DNA from: Pelomonas sp. KK5
Lineage (GTDB): Bacteria > Pseudomonadota > Gammaproteobacteria > Burkholderiales > Burkholderiaceae_C
Direction of reading: 5' to 3'
Length of the DNA: 43,224 bases
Assembly: GCF_001984095.1 (NCBI RefSeq)
Contig: NZ_LYVQ01000025.1
Span: 1 to 43,224 of the forward strand
In this document: in pieces, positions 15,274 through 25,716 of the stretch
Layout of the letters: each line of letters begins with the position of its first letter
How positions within the stretch are numbered: position 1 is the first letter of the stretch
Translations under genes and position numbers: made by a program
The notes under the pieces: model-generated
What the model was told of the DNA's origin: nothing
Databases searched by the model: none
The model's input: the letters and a program-made list of their open reading frames with translations, nothing else

Positions 15274-15753
15274 ATGAGTCGCGTGAGCATCCAGACCCAG
15301 GATTTCGACCTCGCCGCCGAGAGCGCCGCGCTGCGCGCCGAGGACGGTGGCATCGGTGCGGTGGTGGCCTTCGTGGGCACCGTGAGGGAAGTGGCCGGCG
15401 AGGGGCAGGATGTCTCCGCGATGGAGCTGGAGCACTACCCGGGCATGACCGAGAGCGCCATCGAGGCGATGGTGGACGCGACCTTCGCCCGCTTCGACAT
15501 CCGCGCCGCCCGCGTGGTCCACCGGGTGGGCCTGCTGCAGGCGCGCGAGCAGATCGTGCTGGTGCTGGTGGCATCCCGGCATCGTGGCCAGGCCTTCCAG
15601 GCCTGCGAGTTCCTGATGGACTACCTGAAGACGCAGGCGCCGTTCTGGAAGAAGGAATACACGCCGGATGGTGCGCACTGGGTGGATGCCCGCGTGACCG
15701 ACGACGAGGCGCTGGCCCGCTGGGGCATCGAGGCAACGGGGAACGCGGGATGA
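15274..15753 (+). CDS. moaE: Molybdopterin synthase catalytic subunit MoaE
   Basis: MoaE binds precursor Z and, with thiocarboxylated MoaD, makes molybdopterin. The 159-residue protein shows AVVAFVGTVREVAGEGQDV, LEHYPGMTE, VHRVGLL and the active-site region APFWKKEYTPDGAHWVDA, with the conserved lysine pair. I chose the ATG at 15274 (MSRVSIQ); an ATG three codons earlier is possible. It is followed by fluC in an ATGA overlap. The gene is parted from moaD by the polyamine/SPFH block, although the two subunits work together. Confidence 0.96.
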   Translation: MSRVSIQTQDFDLAAESAALRAEDGGIGAVVAFVGTVREVAGEGQDVSAMELEHYPGMTESAIEAMVDATFARFDIRAARVVHRVGLLQAREQIVLVLVASRHRGQAFQACEFLMDYLKTQAPFWKKEYTPDGAHWVDARVTDDEALARWGIEATGNAG

Positions 15754-16136
15754 TGATGGTGCTGATGCAGGTGCTGGCGGTCTCGGTCGGCGCCTCGATG
15801 GGGGCCTTGTCGCGCTGGGGCGCGGGCCTGTGGCTCAACACGAGCTGGCGGGGCTTTCCGCTGGGGACCCTGCTGGTCAATGTGGTCGGCGGGCTGCTGA
15901 TCGGCATGGCGCTCGAATGGTTCGGCCGCCAGCCCAACGAGTTGCTCAAGCTGCTGCTGGTGACCGGTTTCCTGGGCGGGCTGACGACGTTTTCGTCCTT
16001 TTCCGGCGAGTCGCTGTCGCTGCTGCAGCGCGGTGAATTCGGGCTGGCGCTGGCGCACACGACGGTCCATGTGGTGGGCTCGCTGGCCGCGGCCGCGCTG
16101 GGCCTGCGGCTGATGCGCCTGGCGCTCGGCGAATGA
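15750..16136 (+). CDS. crcB: Fluoride channel FluC (CrcB)
   Basis: FluC proteins are dimeric inner-membrane channels that let fluoride leave the cell. The 128-residue protein has four membrane segments and the family signatures GASMGALSRW, TLLVNVVGGLLIG (pore Asn) and GFLGGLTTFSSFSGE (the phenylalanine track and sodium site). Three consecutive ATG codons start the frame; the first overlaps the moaE stop. No fluoride riboswitch is visible, as expected inside an operon. Confidence 0.95.
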   Translation: MMMVLMQVLAVSVGASMGALSRWGAGLWLNTSWRGFPLGTLLVNVVGGLLIGMALEWFGRQPNELLKLLLVTGFLGGLTTFSSFSGESLSLLQRGEFGLALAHTTVHVVGSLAAAALGLRLMRLALGE

Positions 16137-16489
16137 CCGCCCGGCAACTGCGCCGCACCGGCATCGGCATCCTGCTCGCCGGCCTGCTGGCGGCGGGGCT
16201 GGTGGCATGGCGGGCTTCGGGCGAGAGCGATCTCTCGCATGGCTATGAGATCGTTGGCGGCCAGGTGTTCGCGAGCGAGCAGTCCGATGCCGCACGCCAG
16301 CAGCAGCTGGAGCACATCGGCGGCAAGGCGGCGGTCTGGGCGGTCGAGTTCAACGAATGGATGGGCTCGCTCTGGCATGGCAAGCGGCTTGCCGCGACGG
16401 TGGCGGTGCTGGCCGCGGTGGCGATGCTCGCCTGCTTCCATGTGGCCGGCCTGATGGACGATCACCCTGAGGGCGACGCGGACTCTTGA
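16133..16489 (+). CDS. Small membrane protein of unknown function
   Basis: I do not recognise this 118-residue protein. It has an N-terminal membrane segment (about 9-26, after RQLRRTG), a polar middle with Gln-rich DAARQQQLEHIGGKAAVW, a second segment (about 86-107, TVAVLAAVAMLACFHVAGLM) and an acidic end. The ATG lies in an ATGA overlap with fluC, which supports translation. The stop codon lies inside the -35 box proposed for clpB. Confidence 0.7.
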   Translation: MTARQLRRTGIGILLAGLLAAGLVAWRASGESDLSHGYEIVGGQVFASEQSDAARQQQLEHIGGKAAVWAVEFNEWMGSLWHGKRLAATVAVLAAVAMLACFHVAGLMDDHPEGDADS

Positions 16490-16512
16490 AATTGCCGCGG
16501 CGGTGCCTAACT
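16485..16512 (+). promoter_or_regulatory. Putative heat-shock (sigma-32) promoter of clpB
   Basis: CTTGAAA (16485-16491) is a perfect match to the sigma-32 -35 core. Fourteen bases later CCTAACT (16506-16512) only partly matches the CCCCAT-type -10. It lies about 70 bases before the clpB start. Heat-shock control of clpB is well known in proteobacteria, so the assignment is plausible but the -10 is weak. Confidence 0.55.
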
Positions 16513-16537
16513 GACGTGGAATCAAGGAGTTAGCAAG

Positions 16538-16573
16538 ATGCGCCCGGAGCACGAAGTGCCGGGGCCTAGCTGA
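16538..16573 (+). CDS. Short leader frame before clpB (11 codons)
   Basis: An ATG at 16538 with a good AAGGAG eight bases upstream opens an 11-residue frame, MRPEHEVPGPS, which stops 9 bases before the clpB ATG. The leader stop region (GAGG) also forms the clpB ribosome binding site. Its first residues (MRPE) echo the start of ClpB (MRPD). It may couple translation to clpB or be a relic of a duplicated start region. Confidence 0.4.
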   Translation: MRPEHEVPGPS

Positions 16574-16582
16574 GGTAGCCAT

Positions 16583-19180
<2,598 letters not shown>

Positions 19181-19184
19181 GGGC

Positions 19185-19553
19185 ATGAACCTTCAAGCCC
19201 CGACGCCCGTGCTTCGCATCTTCGACGAGGCGCTGGCACGGGCGTTCTACGTCGACTTCCTTGGCTTCAGCGTGGACTGGGAGCATCGCTTCGGCGACAA
19301 CTTCCCGCTGTACATGCAGGTCTCGCAGGGCGCGTGCTCCCTGCACCTGACCGGCCATCACGGCGACTGCTGCCCGGGCGCCTCGCTGCGTATCGCCACG
19401 CCGCAGCTCGACGCACTGCATCAGCGGCTCGTCGGGGCCGACTACAAGCACGCCAAGCCTGGCATCGAGCTGAAGCCCTGGGGCAGCCGCGAGATGACGG
19501 TGACCGACCCCTTCGGCAACCGGCTGACATTCGTCGAGGGGACGGATGCGTAG
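19185..19553 (+). CDS. VOC-superfamily protein (glyoxalase/bleomycin-resistance fold)
   Basis: The 122-residue protein has the beta-alpha-beta-beta-beta repeats of the vicinal-oxygen-chelate fold: PVLRIFDEALARAFYVDFLGFSV in the first half and VTDPFGNRLTFVEG at the end. It resembles the bleomycin-resistance type, where dimers bind and sequester a ligand, but substrates in this superfamily vary widely. The ATG at 19185 is four bases after the clpB stop, so it is likely co-transcribed with clpB and may serve in stress protection. Confidence 0.8.
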   Translation: MNLQAPTPVLRIFDEALARAFYVDFLGFSVDWEHRFGDNFPLYMQVSQGACSLHLTGHHGDCCPGASLRIATPQLDALHQRLVGADYKHAKPGIELKPWGSREMTVTDPFGNRLTFVEGTDA

Positions 19554-19561
19554 GTCGCTAC

Positions 19562-19581
19562 GCACATTGATGCATTTGTGC
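19562..19581. promoter_or_regulatory. Dyad upstream of vapBC
   Basis: GCACA (19562-19566) and TGTGC (19577-19581) flank the palindrome ATGCAT (19570-19575), 13 bases before the antitoxin start. Toxin-antitoxin operons are usually autorepressed at such dyads. The arms are short, so this is only a candidate. Confidence 0.35.
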
Positions 19582-19594
19582 TACTGTGCGCCTC

Positions 19595-19831
19595 ATGAGA
19601 ACCACGCTGGACCTCCCCGACGAGTTGCTGCGGCACCTCAAGGCCCGCGCGGCCCTGGAAGGTCGCAGCCTGAGGGACCTGACGCTGCAGTTGATCGAGC
19701 GCGGCTTGCAGGTGTCTCTCGCGCCGCCGGCGCCTGCCGCCGAACTGCCGACACTTGCCTTCGGTCGGAATATCCCGGCCAAGTACCTGTCCAACGCAGG
19801 CCTGTTTGAGCTTCTCGACGAGGAAGAATGA
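19595..19831 (+). CDS. vapB: VapB-like antitoxin (ribbon-helix-helix)
   Basis: The 78-residue protein begins with a ribbon-helix-helix DNA-binding unit (MRTTLDLPDELLRHLKARAALEGRSLRDLTLQLIERGL, about 1-38) and ends with a flexible acidic tail ([14 protein letters not shown]) suited to wrapping the toxin. It overlaps the PIN-domain gene by four bases (ATGA), the usual antitoxin-first order. A GTG at 19586 is an alternative start. It probably represses its own operon. Confidence 0.85.
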   Translation: MRTTLDLPDELLRHLKARAALEGRSLRDLTLQLIERGLQVSLAPPAPAAELPTLAFGRNIPAKYLSNAGLFELLDEEE

Positions 19832-20331
19832 GCCGTGCGGGTCTGCGCGTGGCCGAGCCACCGGCCACCTGGCTGGCCAGCGGCGATCTGGTCGACCTGA
19901 ACGTCTGGATCGCGCTGCTCGGCAGGCACCATATCCACCACGCGGCGGCGCGGCGCTACTGGGACGCCTGCGCGCCGATCCGTGCCAAGGGCCTTGCCCA
20001 TTTTTTCTGCCGCAGCACCATGCTCGGCTTGCTGCGCATGCTTTGCCAGCCAGCGCTGATGGGCGAGGCTGTACTGAAGCCACCACAGGCCCATGCCCTC
20101 TATCGCAGCCTGCGCACGACCCCGGGCGTCGGCTTCCAGGTCGACCATGAAACGGCCGACGCCTTGCTGGATCAGTGGTTGGCCGGCGACCTCGCCTCAC
20201 TTCCTGCGAAGCACCTCACCGACGCCTGGCTGGCCGCAGTCGCCGAGACGTCCGGCCGCCGCCTCGTCACTTTCGACAATGACTTCAAGCGCTTCCCCCT
20301 GACGCGCCTCCTGCTGCTCGACGCAGCCTAG
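19828..20331 (+). CDS. vapC: VapC-like PIN-domain toxin
   Basis: VapC toxins are Mg-dependent ribonucleases that cut tRNA or rRNA. The 167-residue protein has the PIN acidic residues in [11 protein letters not shown] (first Asp), [11 protein letters not shown] in the middle, and [11 protein letters not shown] and RLVTFDNDF near the end. The first about 18 residues precede the PIN core and may not be native; no later Met fits better. It is coupled to the antitoxin gene by an ATGA overlap and lies 14 bases before nadB. Confidence 0.85.
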   Translation: MSRAGLRVAEPPATWLASGDLVDLNVWIALLGRHHIHHAAARRYWDACAPIRAKGLAHFFCRSTMLGLLRMLCQPALMGEAVLKPPQAHALYRSLRTTPGVGFQVDHETADALLDQWLAGDLASLPAKHLTDAWLAAVAETSGRRLVTFDNDFKRFPLTRLLLLDAA

Positions 20332-20345
20332 AGAGAATCCACCGT

Positions 20346-22001
20346 ATGCCTTCCACCGCTCCCGTCGTCATCGTCGGCGCCGGCCTCGCCGGGCTCACCG
20401 TCGCCCTCCACCTCGCCGACACCGTCCCCGTGGTGGTCCTCGCCAAGCGCGAACTGAACGAGGCTGCCACGGCCTGGGCGCAGGGCGGCATCGTCGGCGT
20501 GCTGGGGCAGGACGACAGCATCGAGAGCCACGTCCGCGACACGCAGGACGCCGGCGCCGGCCTGGTGGACGAGGCCACCGCCCGCTTCATCGCCGAGCGC
20601 AGCGCGGCGGCGGTCGAATGGCTGGTGCAGCAGGGCGTGCCCTTCACGCCCGACGACGACGGCCCGCTGGGCCTGCACCTCACGCGCGAAGGCGGCCACG
20701 CGGTGCGCCGCATCGCCCATGCGGCCGACGCCACCGGCAAGGCCATCCACGACCAGTTGCTGGACGCCGCGCGCAAGCACCCGAACATCACGCTGCGCGA
20801 GCGCTCGATGGCGCTGGACCTGATCACCTCGCGCCACCTGCAGCGCGACGAACTGCCGCGCTGCTACGGCATCTACGCGCTGGACATCGACGCCCAGAAG
20901 GTCGAGACGCTCCCGGCCCGCGCGGTGGTGATGGCCACCGGCGGCGCCGGCAAGGTCTACCGCTACACGACCAACCCCGACACCTCCACCGGCGACGGGA
21001 TCGCGATGGCCTGGCGCGCCGGCTGCCGCGTGGCGAACATGGAGTTCATCCAGTTCCACCCGACCTGCCTCTACCACCCGCAGGAACGCAGCTTCCTGAT
21101 CACCGAGGCGCTGCGCGGCGAGGGCGGGCATCTCAAGCTGCCGGACGGCACCCGCTTCATGGCCGCACATGACGCTCGCATGGAACTGGCGCCGCGCGAC
21201 ATCGTCGCCCGCGCGATCGACTTCGAGATGAAGAAGCACGGCCTGGATCACGTCTGGCTGGACGCCACCCATCTCGGCGAGGCCTTCCTGAAGGAACACT
21301 TCCCGACCATCCATGCCCGCTGCCTGGCGCTGGGCATCGACATCGCGAAGGACCCGATCCCGGTGGTGCCGGCGGTGCACTTCACCTGCGGTGGCGTGGT
21401 GACCGACCTGAGCGGCAAGTGCGACCTGCCGGGCCTGTACGCGGTGGGCGAGACCACCTACACCGGCCTGCACGGCGCCAATCGCCTGGCCAGCAACTCG
21501 CTGCTGGAATGCGTGGTGCTGGGCCAGACCTGCGCCACCGACATCCTGGCCCTGCCGGAGCCGGCGGCCGAGCCGCTGCCCGACTGGGACGAGAGCCAGG
21601 TCGAGAACGCCGACGAGCAGGTCGTCATCGCCCACAACTGGGACGAGTTGCGCCTCTTGATGTGGAACTACGTCGGCATCGTGCGCACCACCAAGCGGCT
21701 GGAGCGCGCGCTGCACCGGATCGAGCTGCTGCGCACCGAGATCGACGACTACTACGCCAACTTCCGCGTCAACCGCGACCTGCTGGAACTGCGCAACCTG
21801 GTCGAGTGCGCGGAGCTGATCGTGCGCTCCGCGCTGCTGCGCCACGAAAGCCGCGGCCTGCACTTCAGCCGCGACTACCCGCGCACGCTGCCGGCCAGCT
21901 TCCCGACGATCCTGATCGCCGATTCGGACGCCGCCAACAAATGGCGTTATGAGTTGCGCGAGCGCAGGGCCGTTCGGGCCTCGACGAAGTTGAACGCGTA
22001 G
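20346..22001 (+). CDS. nadB: L-aspartate oxidase
   Basis: NadB oxidises L-aspartate to iminoaspartate, the first step of NAD synthesis; NadA uses the product. The 551-residue flavoprotein has [18 protein letters not shown] at the N-terminus, the [11 protein letters not shown] loop, [11 protein letters not shown], the GEGGHLKL segment with catalytic residues, [11 protein letters not shown] and [18 protein letters not shown], followed by a helical C-terminal domain. Length is normal. The start follows vapC by 14 bases. Its last 55 bases overlap the 3' end of the convergent ComFB-like gene. Confidence 0.97.
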   Translation: MPSTAPVVIVGAGLAGLTVALHLADTVPVVVLAKRELNEAATAWAQGGIVGVLGQDDSIESHVRDTQDAGAGLVDEATARFIAERSAAAVEWLVQQGVPFTPDDDGPLGLHLTREGGHAVRRIAHAADATGKAIHDQLLDAARKHPNITLRERSMALDLITSRHLQRDELPRCYGIYALDIDAQKVETLPARAVVMATGGAGKVYRYTTNPDTSTGDGIAMAWRAGCRVANMEFIQFHPTCLYHPQERSFLITEALRGEGGHLKLPDGTRFMAAHDARMELAPRDIVARAIDFEMKKHGLDHVWLDATHLGEAFLKEHFPTIHARCLALGIDIAKDPIPVVPAVHFTCGGVVTDLSGKCDLPGLYAVGETTYTGLHGANRLASNSLLECVVLGQTCATDILALPEPAAEPLPDWDESQVENADEQVVIAHNWDELRLLMWNYVGIVRTTKRLERALHRIELLRTEIDDYYANFRVNRDLLELRNLVECAELIVRSALLRHESRGLHFSRDYPRTLPASFPTILIADSDAANKWRYELRERRAVRASTKLNA

Positions 22002-22243
22002 GTGACGGCCTCGTGGACCGCGGCGCTGATTTCCTGGCGCTCGCGCTCGGTGAGGTAGAAGGAGAAGTCCACCTCGTGGCGGATGTAGCGCGGCGGCAGC
22101 CGGTTCAGCGCCACGCAGGCGACGTCGCACAGCGTGTCGGCGTCCAGGGCGATATTGCCCTCGTACTGGGGCGCCATCGCCATCACGGTGGCGAAGACCT
22201 CGCGTTCGTGATGATTGAAAAGCGAGCTGAAGTCTTGCGCCAT
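21947..22243 (-). CDS. ComFB-family protein
   Basis: The 98-residue protein carries the ComFB core (PF10719): [13 protein letters not shown] followed by [24 protein letters not shown], the family hallmark. ComFB was named from Bacillus competence genes; relatives in other bacteria have been reported as cyclic-dinucleotide-binding proteins, which may apply here. GGAGGAC precedes the ATG at 22243. It lies about 50 bases downstream of nadA on the same strand and could be in the same transcript. The 3' end overlaps nadB by 55 bases on the opposite strand. Confidence 0.85.
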   Translation of the reverse strand: MAQDFSSLFNHHEREVFATVMAMAPQYEGNIALDADTLCDVACVALNRLPPRYIRHEVDFSFYLTERERQEISAAVHEAVTYAFNFVEARTALRSRNS

Positions 22244-22292
22244 GGTCCGTCCTCCGGTGTTGTTCTGTCTCAGCCCGCTGTTATAGCCCCAA

Positions 22293-23396
22293 TCAGGCGG
22301 CGCCGATCCCGGGCGTCATGCCGGATTTCACACCGGCCTTCAGTGCCGCGGTGAAGTCCAGCATGCGCTCGATGCAGCCGGCCGCCTGCGTGCGGATCGG
22401 CTCCTCCACGAAGATCTCGCCGCTGCCGGTCTCCAGGCAGTCGACCAGGTTCTGCAGGCCGTTCATGGCCATCCAGGGGCAGTGCGCGCAGCTCTTGCAG
22501 GTGGCGCTGTTGCCGGCGGTGGGCGCCTCGATCAGCGTCTTGCCGGGCGCCAGCTGGCGCATGCGGTGCAGGATGCCGTTGTCGGTGGCGACGATGTACT
22601 CCTGCGCCGCGCCCTCGACCACCGCCTTGATCAGCGCCGAGGTGGAGCCGACCACGTCGGCCATCTCCACGACCTTCTTCGGCGATTCGGGGTGGACCAG
22701 GATCATCGCGTCCGGATGCTGCTCGCGCAGCAGCTCCAGCTCCAGGCCCTTGAACTCGTCGTGGACGATGCAGGCGCCGTTCCACATCAGCATGTCGGCG
22801 CCGGTCTGTTCCTGAATGTAGCGGCCGAGGTGTCGGTCGGGCGCCCACAGGATCTTCTCGCCGCGTGCGTGCATGGCCGAGACGATGTCCAGCGCGCAGG
22901 AGCTGGTGACCATCCAGTCGGCGCGGGCCTTCACCGCGGCGCTGGTGTTGGCGTAGACGACGACCTTGCGGTCGGGGTGTGCGTCGCAGAAGGCGGCGAA
23001 TTCGTCGGCCGGGCAGCCCAGGTCGAGCGAGCAGGTGGCGTCGAGATCCGGCATCAGCACCCGCTTCTCGGGCGACAGGATCTTGGCCGATTCGCCCATG
23101 AAGCGAACACCGGCGACGACCAGCGTCTGCGCCGCGTGGTCGCGCCCGAAGCGGGCCATCTCGAGCGAATCCGACACGATGCCGCCGGTCTCCAGCGCCA
23201 GGTCCTGCAGGTCGCCGTCCACGTAGTAGTGGGCCACCAGCACGGCGTTCTTGGCCTTCAGCAGCGCGGCGGCGCGTGCCTTCAGCGCGGTGCGCTCATC
23301 CTGCTTCAGCGGCGCCGGCACCTTGGCCCAGGCGTGGGCGGTGCAGCTCTGGCCCTCGGCGTCCTGCCTGGTGTAGTCGAAGAGAACTTGTTCCAT
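22293..23396 (-). CDS. nadA: Quinolinate synthase A
   Basis: NadA condenses iminoaspartate with dihydroxyacetone phosphate to quinolinate in NAD synthesis, using a [4Fe-4S] cluster. The 367-residue protein shows [25 protein letters not shown], the first cluster cysteine region ([12 protein letters not shown]), [10 protein letters not shown] and [18 protein letters not shown] with the last ligand. Size and motifs match the E. coli-type enzyme. It faces nadB tail to tail, with only the ComFB-like gene between them. It starts 25 bases after the LytTR regulator on the same strand. Confidence 0.97.
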   Translation of the reverse strand: MEQVLFDYTRQDAEGQSCTAHAWAKVPAPLKQDERTALKARAAALLKAKNAVLVAHYYVDGDLQDLALETGGIVSDSLEMARFGRDHAAQTLVVAGVRFMGESAKILSPEKRVLMPDLDATCSLDLGCPADEFAAFCDAHPDRKVVVYANTSAAVKARADWMVTSSCALDIVSAMHARGEKILWAPDRHLGRYIQEQTGADMLMWNGACIVHDEFKGLELELLREQHPDAMILVHPESPKKVVEMADVVGSTSALIKAVVEGAAQEYIVATDNGILHRMRQLAPGKTLIEAPTAGNSATCKSCAHCPWMAMNGLQNLVDCLETGSGEIFVEEPIRTQAAGCIERMLDFTAALKAGVKSGMTPGIGAA

Positions 23397-23421
23397 GGAT
23401 GAATTGTCGCCCAGTGCGCGA

Positions 23422-24156
23422 TCAGCCTTCGAGCCAGGCGCGGAAGGCCCCAGCCCGTTCCTGGCTGATCGTCAGCTCGCCGTCCAGCGCGGGATGCATC
23501 AGCTCCAGCTTCAGCCGGCCCTTGCCCGCGGGCGCGAAGCGGCGTACCGCCTCGGCGGCCACGATCAGCTGCCGGTTGGCGCGGAAGAAGCGGCGCGGGT
23601 CCAGCGTGGCCTCCAGCTCGGCCAGCGTGGTCTCGAGCTGGTAGCGCTGGCCCTCGCGGTCGATCGCGTAGGCCAGCTTGTCCACCGAGACGAAGCAGGC
23701 AATAACGCCCAGTTCAAGCGCATGGAACTGCGCCCCTCGCCGGCCGACCAGGCGCTGGCGCGGGGCGGACAGGCGTCGCAGCAGCTGCTCGGCCAGGTCG
23801 CCCTGGCACCAGGCGGCCTTGTCCAGCGCGCGGGCCAGCGCGGCATCCGAGACCGGCTTGAGCAGGTAGTCCACGGCCAGCGCGTCGAAGGCCTGCAGCG
23901 CGAACTGGTCGTAGGCGGTGGTGAAGATCGTCGGCAACTGCAGGCGGCGCCCGCGGAAGAGCTCCAGCGAGAGCCCGTCGGCCAGCTGGATGTCCATCAG
24001 CAGCAGCTGCGGCGCGGGGTTGGCCGCCAGCCAGGCGAGCGTGCCCTGCACGGTGTCGCTGTGGCCCACGACGCGGGCCAGCGGCGCCACGCGGGCGAGG
24101 GCCTCGACCAGGCGTTCGCGGGCTGGCGGTTCGTCTTCGGCAATGAAGAGGTTCAT
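23422..24156 (-). CDS. LytTR-family response regulator
   Basis: The 244-residue regulator has an N-terminal receiver domain ([12 protein letters not shown], phospho-acceptor Asp in [33 protein letters not shown]) and a C-terminal LytTR DNA-binding domain ([15 protein letters not shown]). It resembles the LytR/AlgR type found with His_kinase-family sensors. It overlaps the sensor kinase gene by four bases (ATGA). The ATG at 24156 begins [16 protein letters not shown]; the longer open frame upstream is only read-through of another frame. Targets are unknown; LytTR proteins usually bind paired direct repeats. Confidence 0.93.
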   Translation of the reverse strand: MNLFIAEDEPPARERLVEALARVAPLARVVGHSDTVQGTLAWLAANPAPQLLLMDIQLADGLSLELFRGRRLQLPTIFTTAYDQFALQAFDALAVDYLLKPVSDAALARALDKAAWCQGDLAEQLLRRLSAPRQRLVGRRGAQFHALELGVIACFVSVDKLAYAIDREGQRYQLETTLAELEATLDPRRFFRANRQLIVAAEAVRRFAPAGKGRLKLELMHPALDGELTISQERAGAFRAWLEG

Positions 24157-25211
24157 GGCTTGAGAAGGGGGATGAGGATCTCGAAGCGGCCGTCGCCTTC
24201 GTGGCGCTCGAGGCCGCGGCCGGACAGCAGCCGCAGCCGCTCGTCCAGGTTCAGCAGGCCGAGACCGGAGGAGGGCAGGGCGCTGCGACGCGGCTGCAGC
24301 GGGTTGGTGACGCGGATCGCGTCGCCGTCGAGCTTGACCGTTATGGCCAGCGGCAGCGCTGCGCTGGCTTCGTTGTGCTTGACCGCGTTCTCCAGCAGGG
24401 CCTGCAGCGCGGTGGGCGGCAGCAGGCCGGACCTTGCGGCCAGCGCGGGGTCCAGTTCCAGGCGGATCGCCGCCGCGCCGAAGCGCAGCGCCAGCAGGCG
24501 GTGATAGCTTGCCAGGAAGGCCAGTTCGTCGGACAGCGGCACCAGGTCGCGCGCCGCCAGCAGGTAGCGGTAGACCTCGGCCAGCGTGTCGTTGAATTCG
24601 CGGGCCCGCGCGGCATCGCTGCCGATCAGGTGGCCCAGTGCGTTGAGGCTGTTGAACAGGAAGTGCGGGTCCACCTGGGCCTTCAGCGCGGCCAGCTCGG
24701 CCTGCGCGCGGGCGCGCTGCAGGCGCTCCACCTGCAGCATGTCGGATTCGCGCTCGCGGATCAGGAACATGGTTTCGTAGGCGTGGGTCACGAACAGCAC
24801 GCAGATCACGTTGGTGGCGATCACCAGCTTCAGCGCATCGGCATCCACCGGCAGCCCGGCCGAGCGGAACCAGGCCCACAGCACCAGCGCGGTCAGCGGC
24901 GCGGTGTAGAGCACGTTGGCGCTGACCAGCATCACCAGCTTGCGCAGCGGCTGGCCGAACCAGCTCCACTGCTCGCGCTGGCGGAACAGCAGCCAGCGGT
25001 TGCCGAGCCAGATCGCGGCGGCCAGCGCGACGACGAGCACGAAGCCGAGCCAGAACATCGGCCGGGCCGGCGTCAGCGGCCCGTACAGGCCGGTCAGGAA
25101 GGGGATGGCAATGCCGAAGGCGGGAATGCCGCAGGCCATCAGCGCCCGGTCGTCGAAACGCACGGCCGCCGGGTTCGGCAGCGTGGCGTCGGCGTTCGGC
25201 AGGCTGGGCAT
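24153..25211 (-). CDS. LytS/His_kinase-family sensor histidine kinase
   Basis: The 352-residue membrane kinase has four predicted membrane segments (about residues 25-150), then the His_kinase motif ALKAQVDPHFLFNSLNALGHLI, whose His is the phosphorylation site, and an ATPase domain with LQALLENAVKHN and GLGLLNLDERL. The external signal cannot be read from the short loops. I chose the ATG at 25211 (MPSLPNADATLPNP); an ATG at 25268 would run into the divergent gene region. It is co-translated with the LytTR regulator. Confidence 0.9.
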   Translation of the reverse strand: MPSLPNADATLPNPAAVRFDDRALMACGIPAFGIAIPFLTGLYGPLTPARPMFWLGFVLVVALAAAIWLGNRWLLFRQREQWSWFGQPLRKLVMLVSANVLYTAPLTALVLWAWFRSAGLPVDADALKLVIATNVICVLFVTHAYETMFLIRERESDMLQVERLQRARAQAELAALKAQVDPHFLFNSLNALGHLIGSDAARAREFNDTLAEVYRYLLAARDLVPLSDELAFLASYHRLLALRFGAAAIRLELDPALAARSGLLPPTALQALLENAVKHNEASAALPLAITVKLDGDAIRVTNPLQPRRSALPSSGLGLLNLDERLRLLSGRGLERHEGDGRFEILIPLLKP

Positions 25212-25288
25212 GGGTTTCGGTCGAGTGCGGCTTGTCGTTGGGGGCGCGGATGACGAACATCGCGGCACCCGACAAAGAGAGGCTCGCG

Positions 25289-25687
25289 ATGGACGACATG
25301 CACCTGAACATTCCCGCCGTCATTGTGGCGGCGCTCCTGAACTTCGCCATCGGCGGCGTCTGGTATTCGCCGCTGCTGTTCGCCAAGGCCTGGGCGCGCG
25401 AGGCCGGCGTCGATGAATCGCGGGTGCCGAACCTGGCGCGCACCTTCGGCCTCTCGGCGCTGGCGCAGCTGGTGATGGCCTTCAACCTGGCTGCCTTCCT
25501 CGGGGCCAAGGCGACGCTGCAGTTCGGCCTGTTCGCCGGCTTCGCCACGGGCCTGGGCTGGGTGGCGATGAGCCTGGGCGTGATCTACCTGTTCGAGCAG
25601 CGCTCGCTGAAGCTGTGGCTGATCAATGCCGGCTACCAGGTGGTCGCGTACACGGTGATGGGCGCCGTGCTCGGCGCGTGGCATTGA
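25289..25687 (+). CDS. DUF1761 membrane protein
   Basis: The 132-residue protein has four membrane segments and the family start NIPAVIVAALLNFAIGGVWYSPLLFAKAWARE, typical of DUF1761 (PF08570). The function is unknown. AGAGAGG precedes the ATG at 25289. It is divergent from the sensor kinase gene with 77 bases between starts, so it may be a target of that system. Confidence 0.85.
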   Translation: MDDMHLNIPAVIVAALLNFAIGGVWYSPLLFAKAWAREAGVDESRVPNLARTFGLSALAQLVMAFNLAAFLGAKATLQFGLFAGFATGLGWVAMSLGVIYLFEQRSLKLWLINAGYQVVAYTVMGAVLGAWH

Positions 25688-25716
25688 GCCGGCCCGAATG
25701 AGTACAGTCGGAGCCC

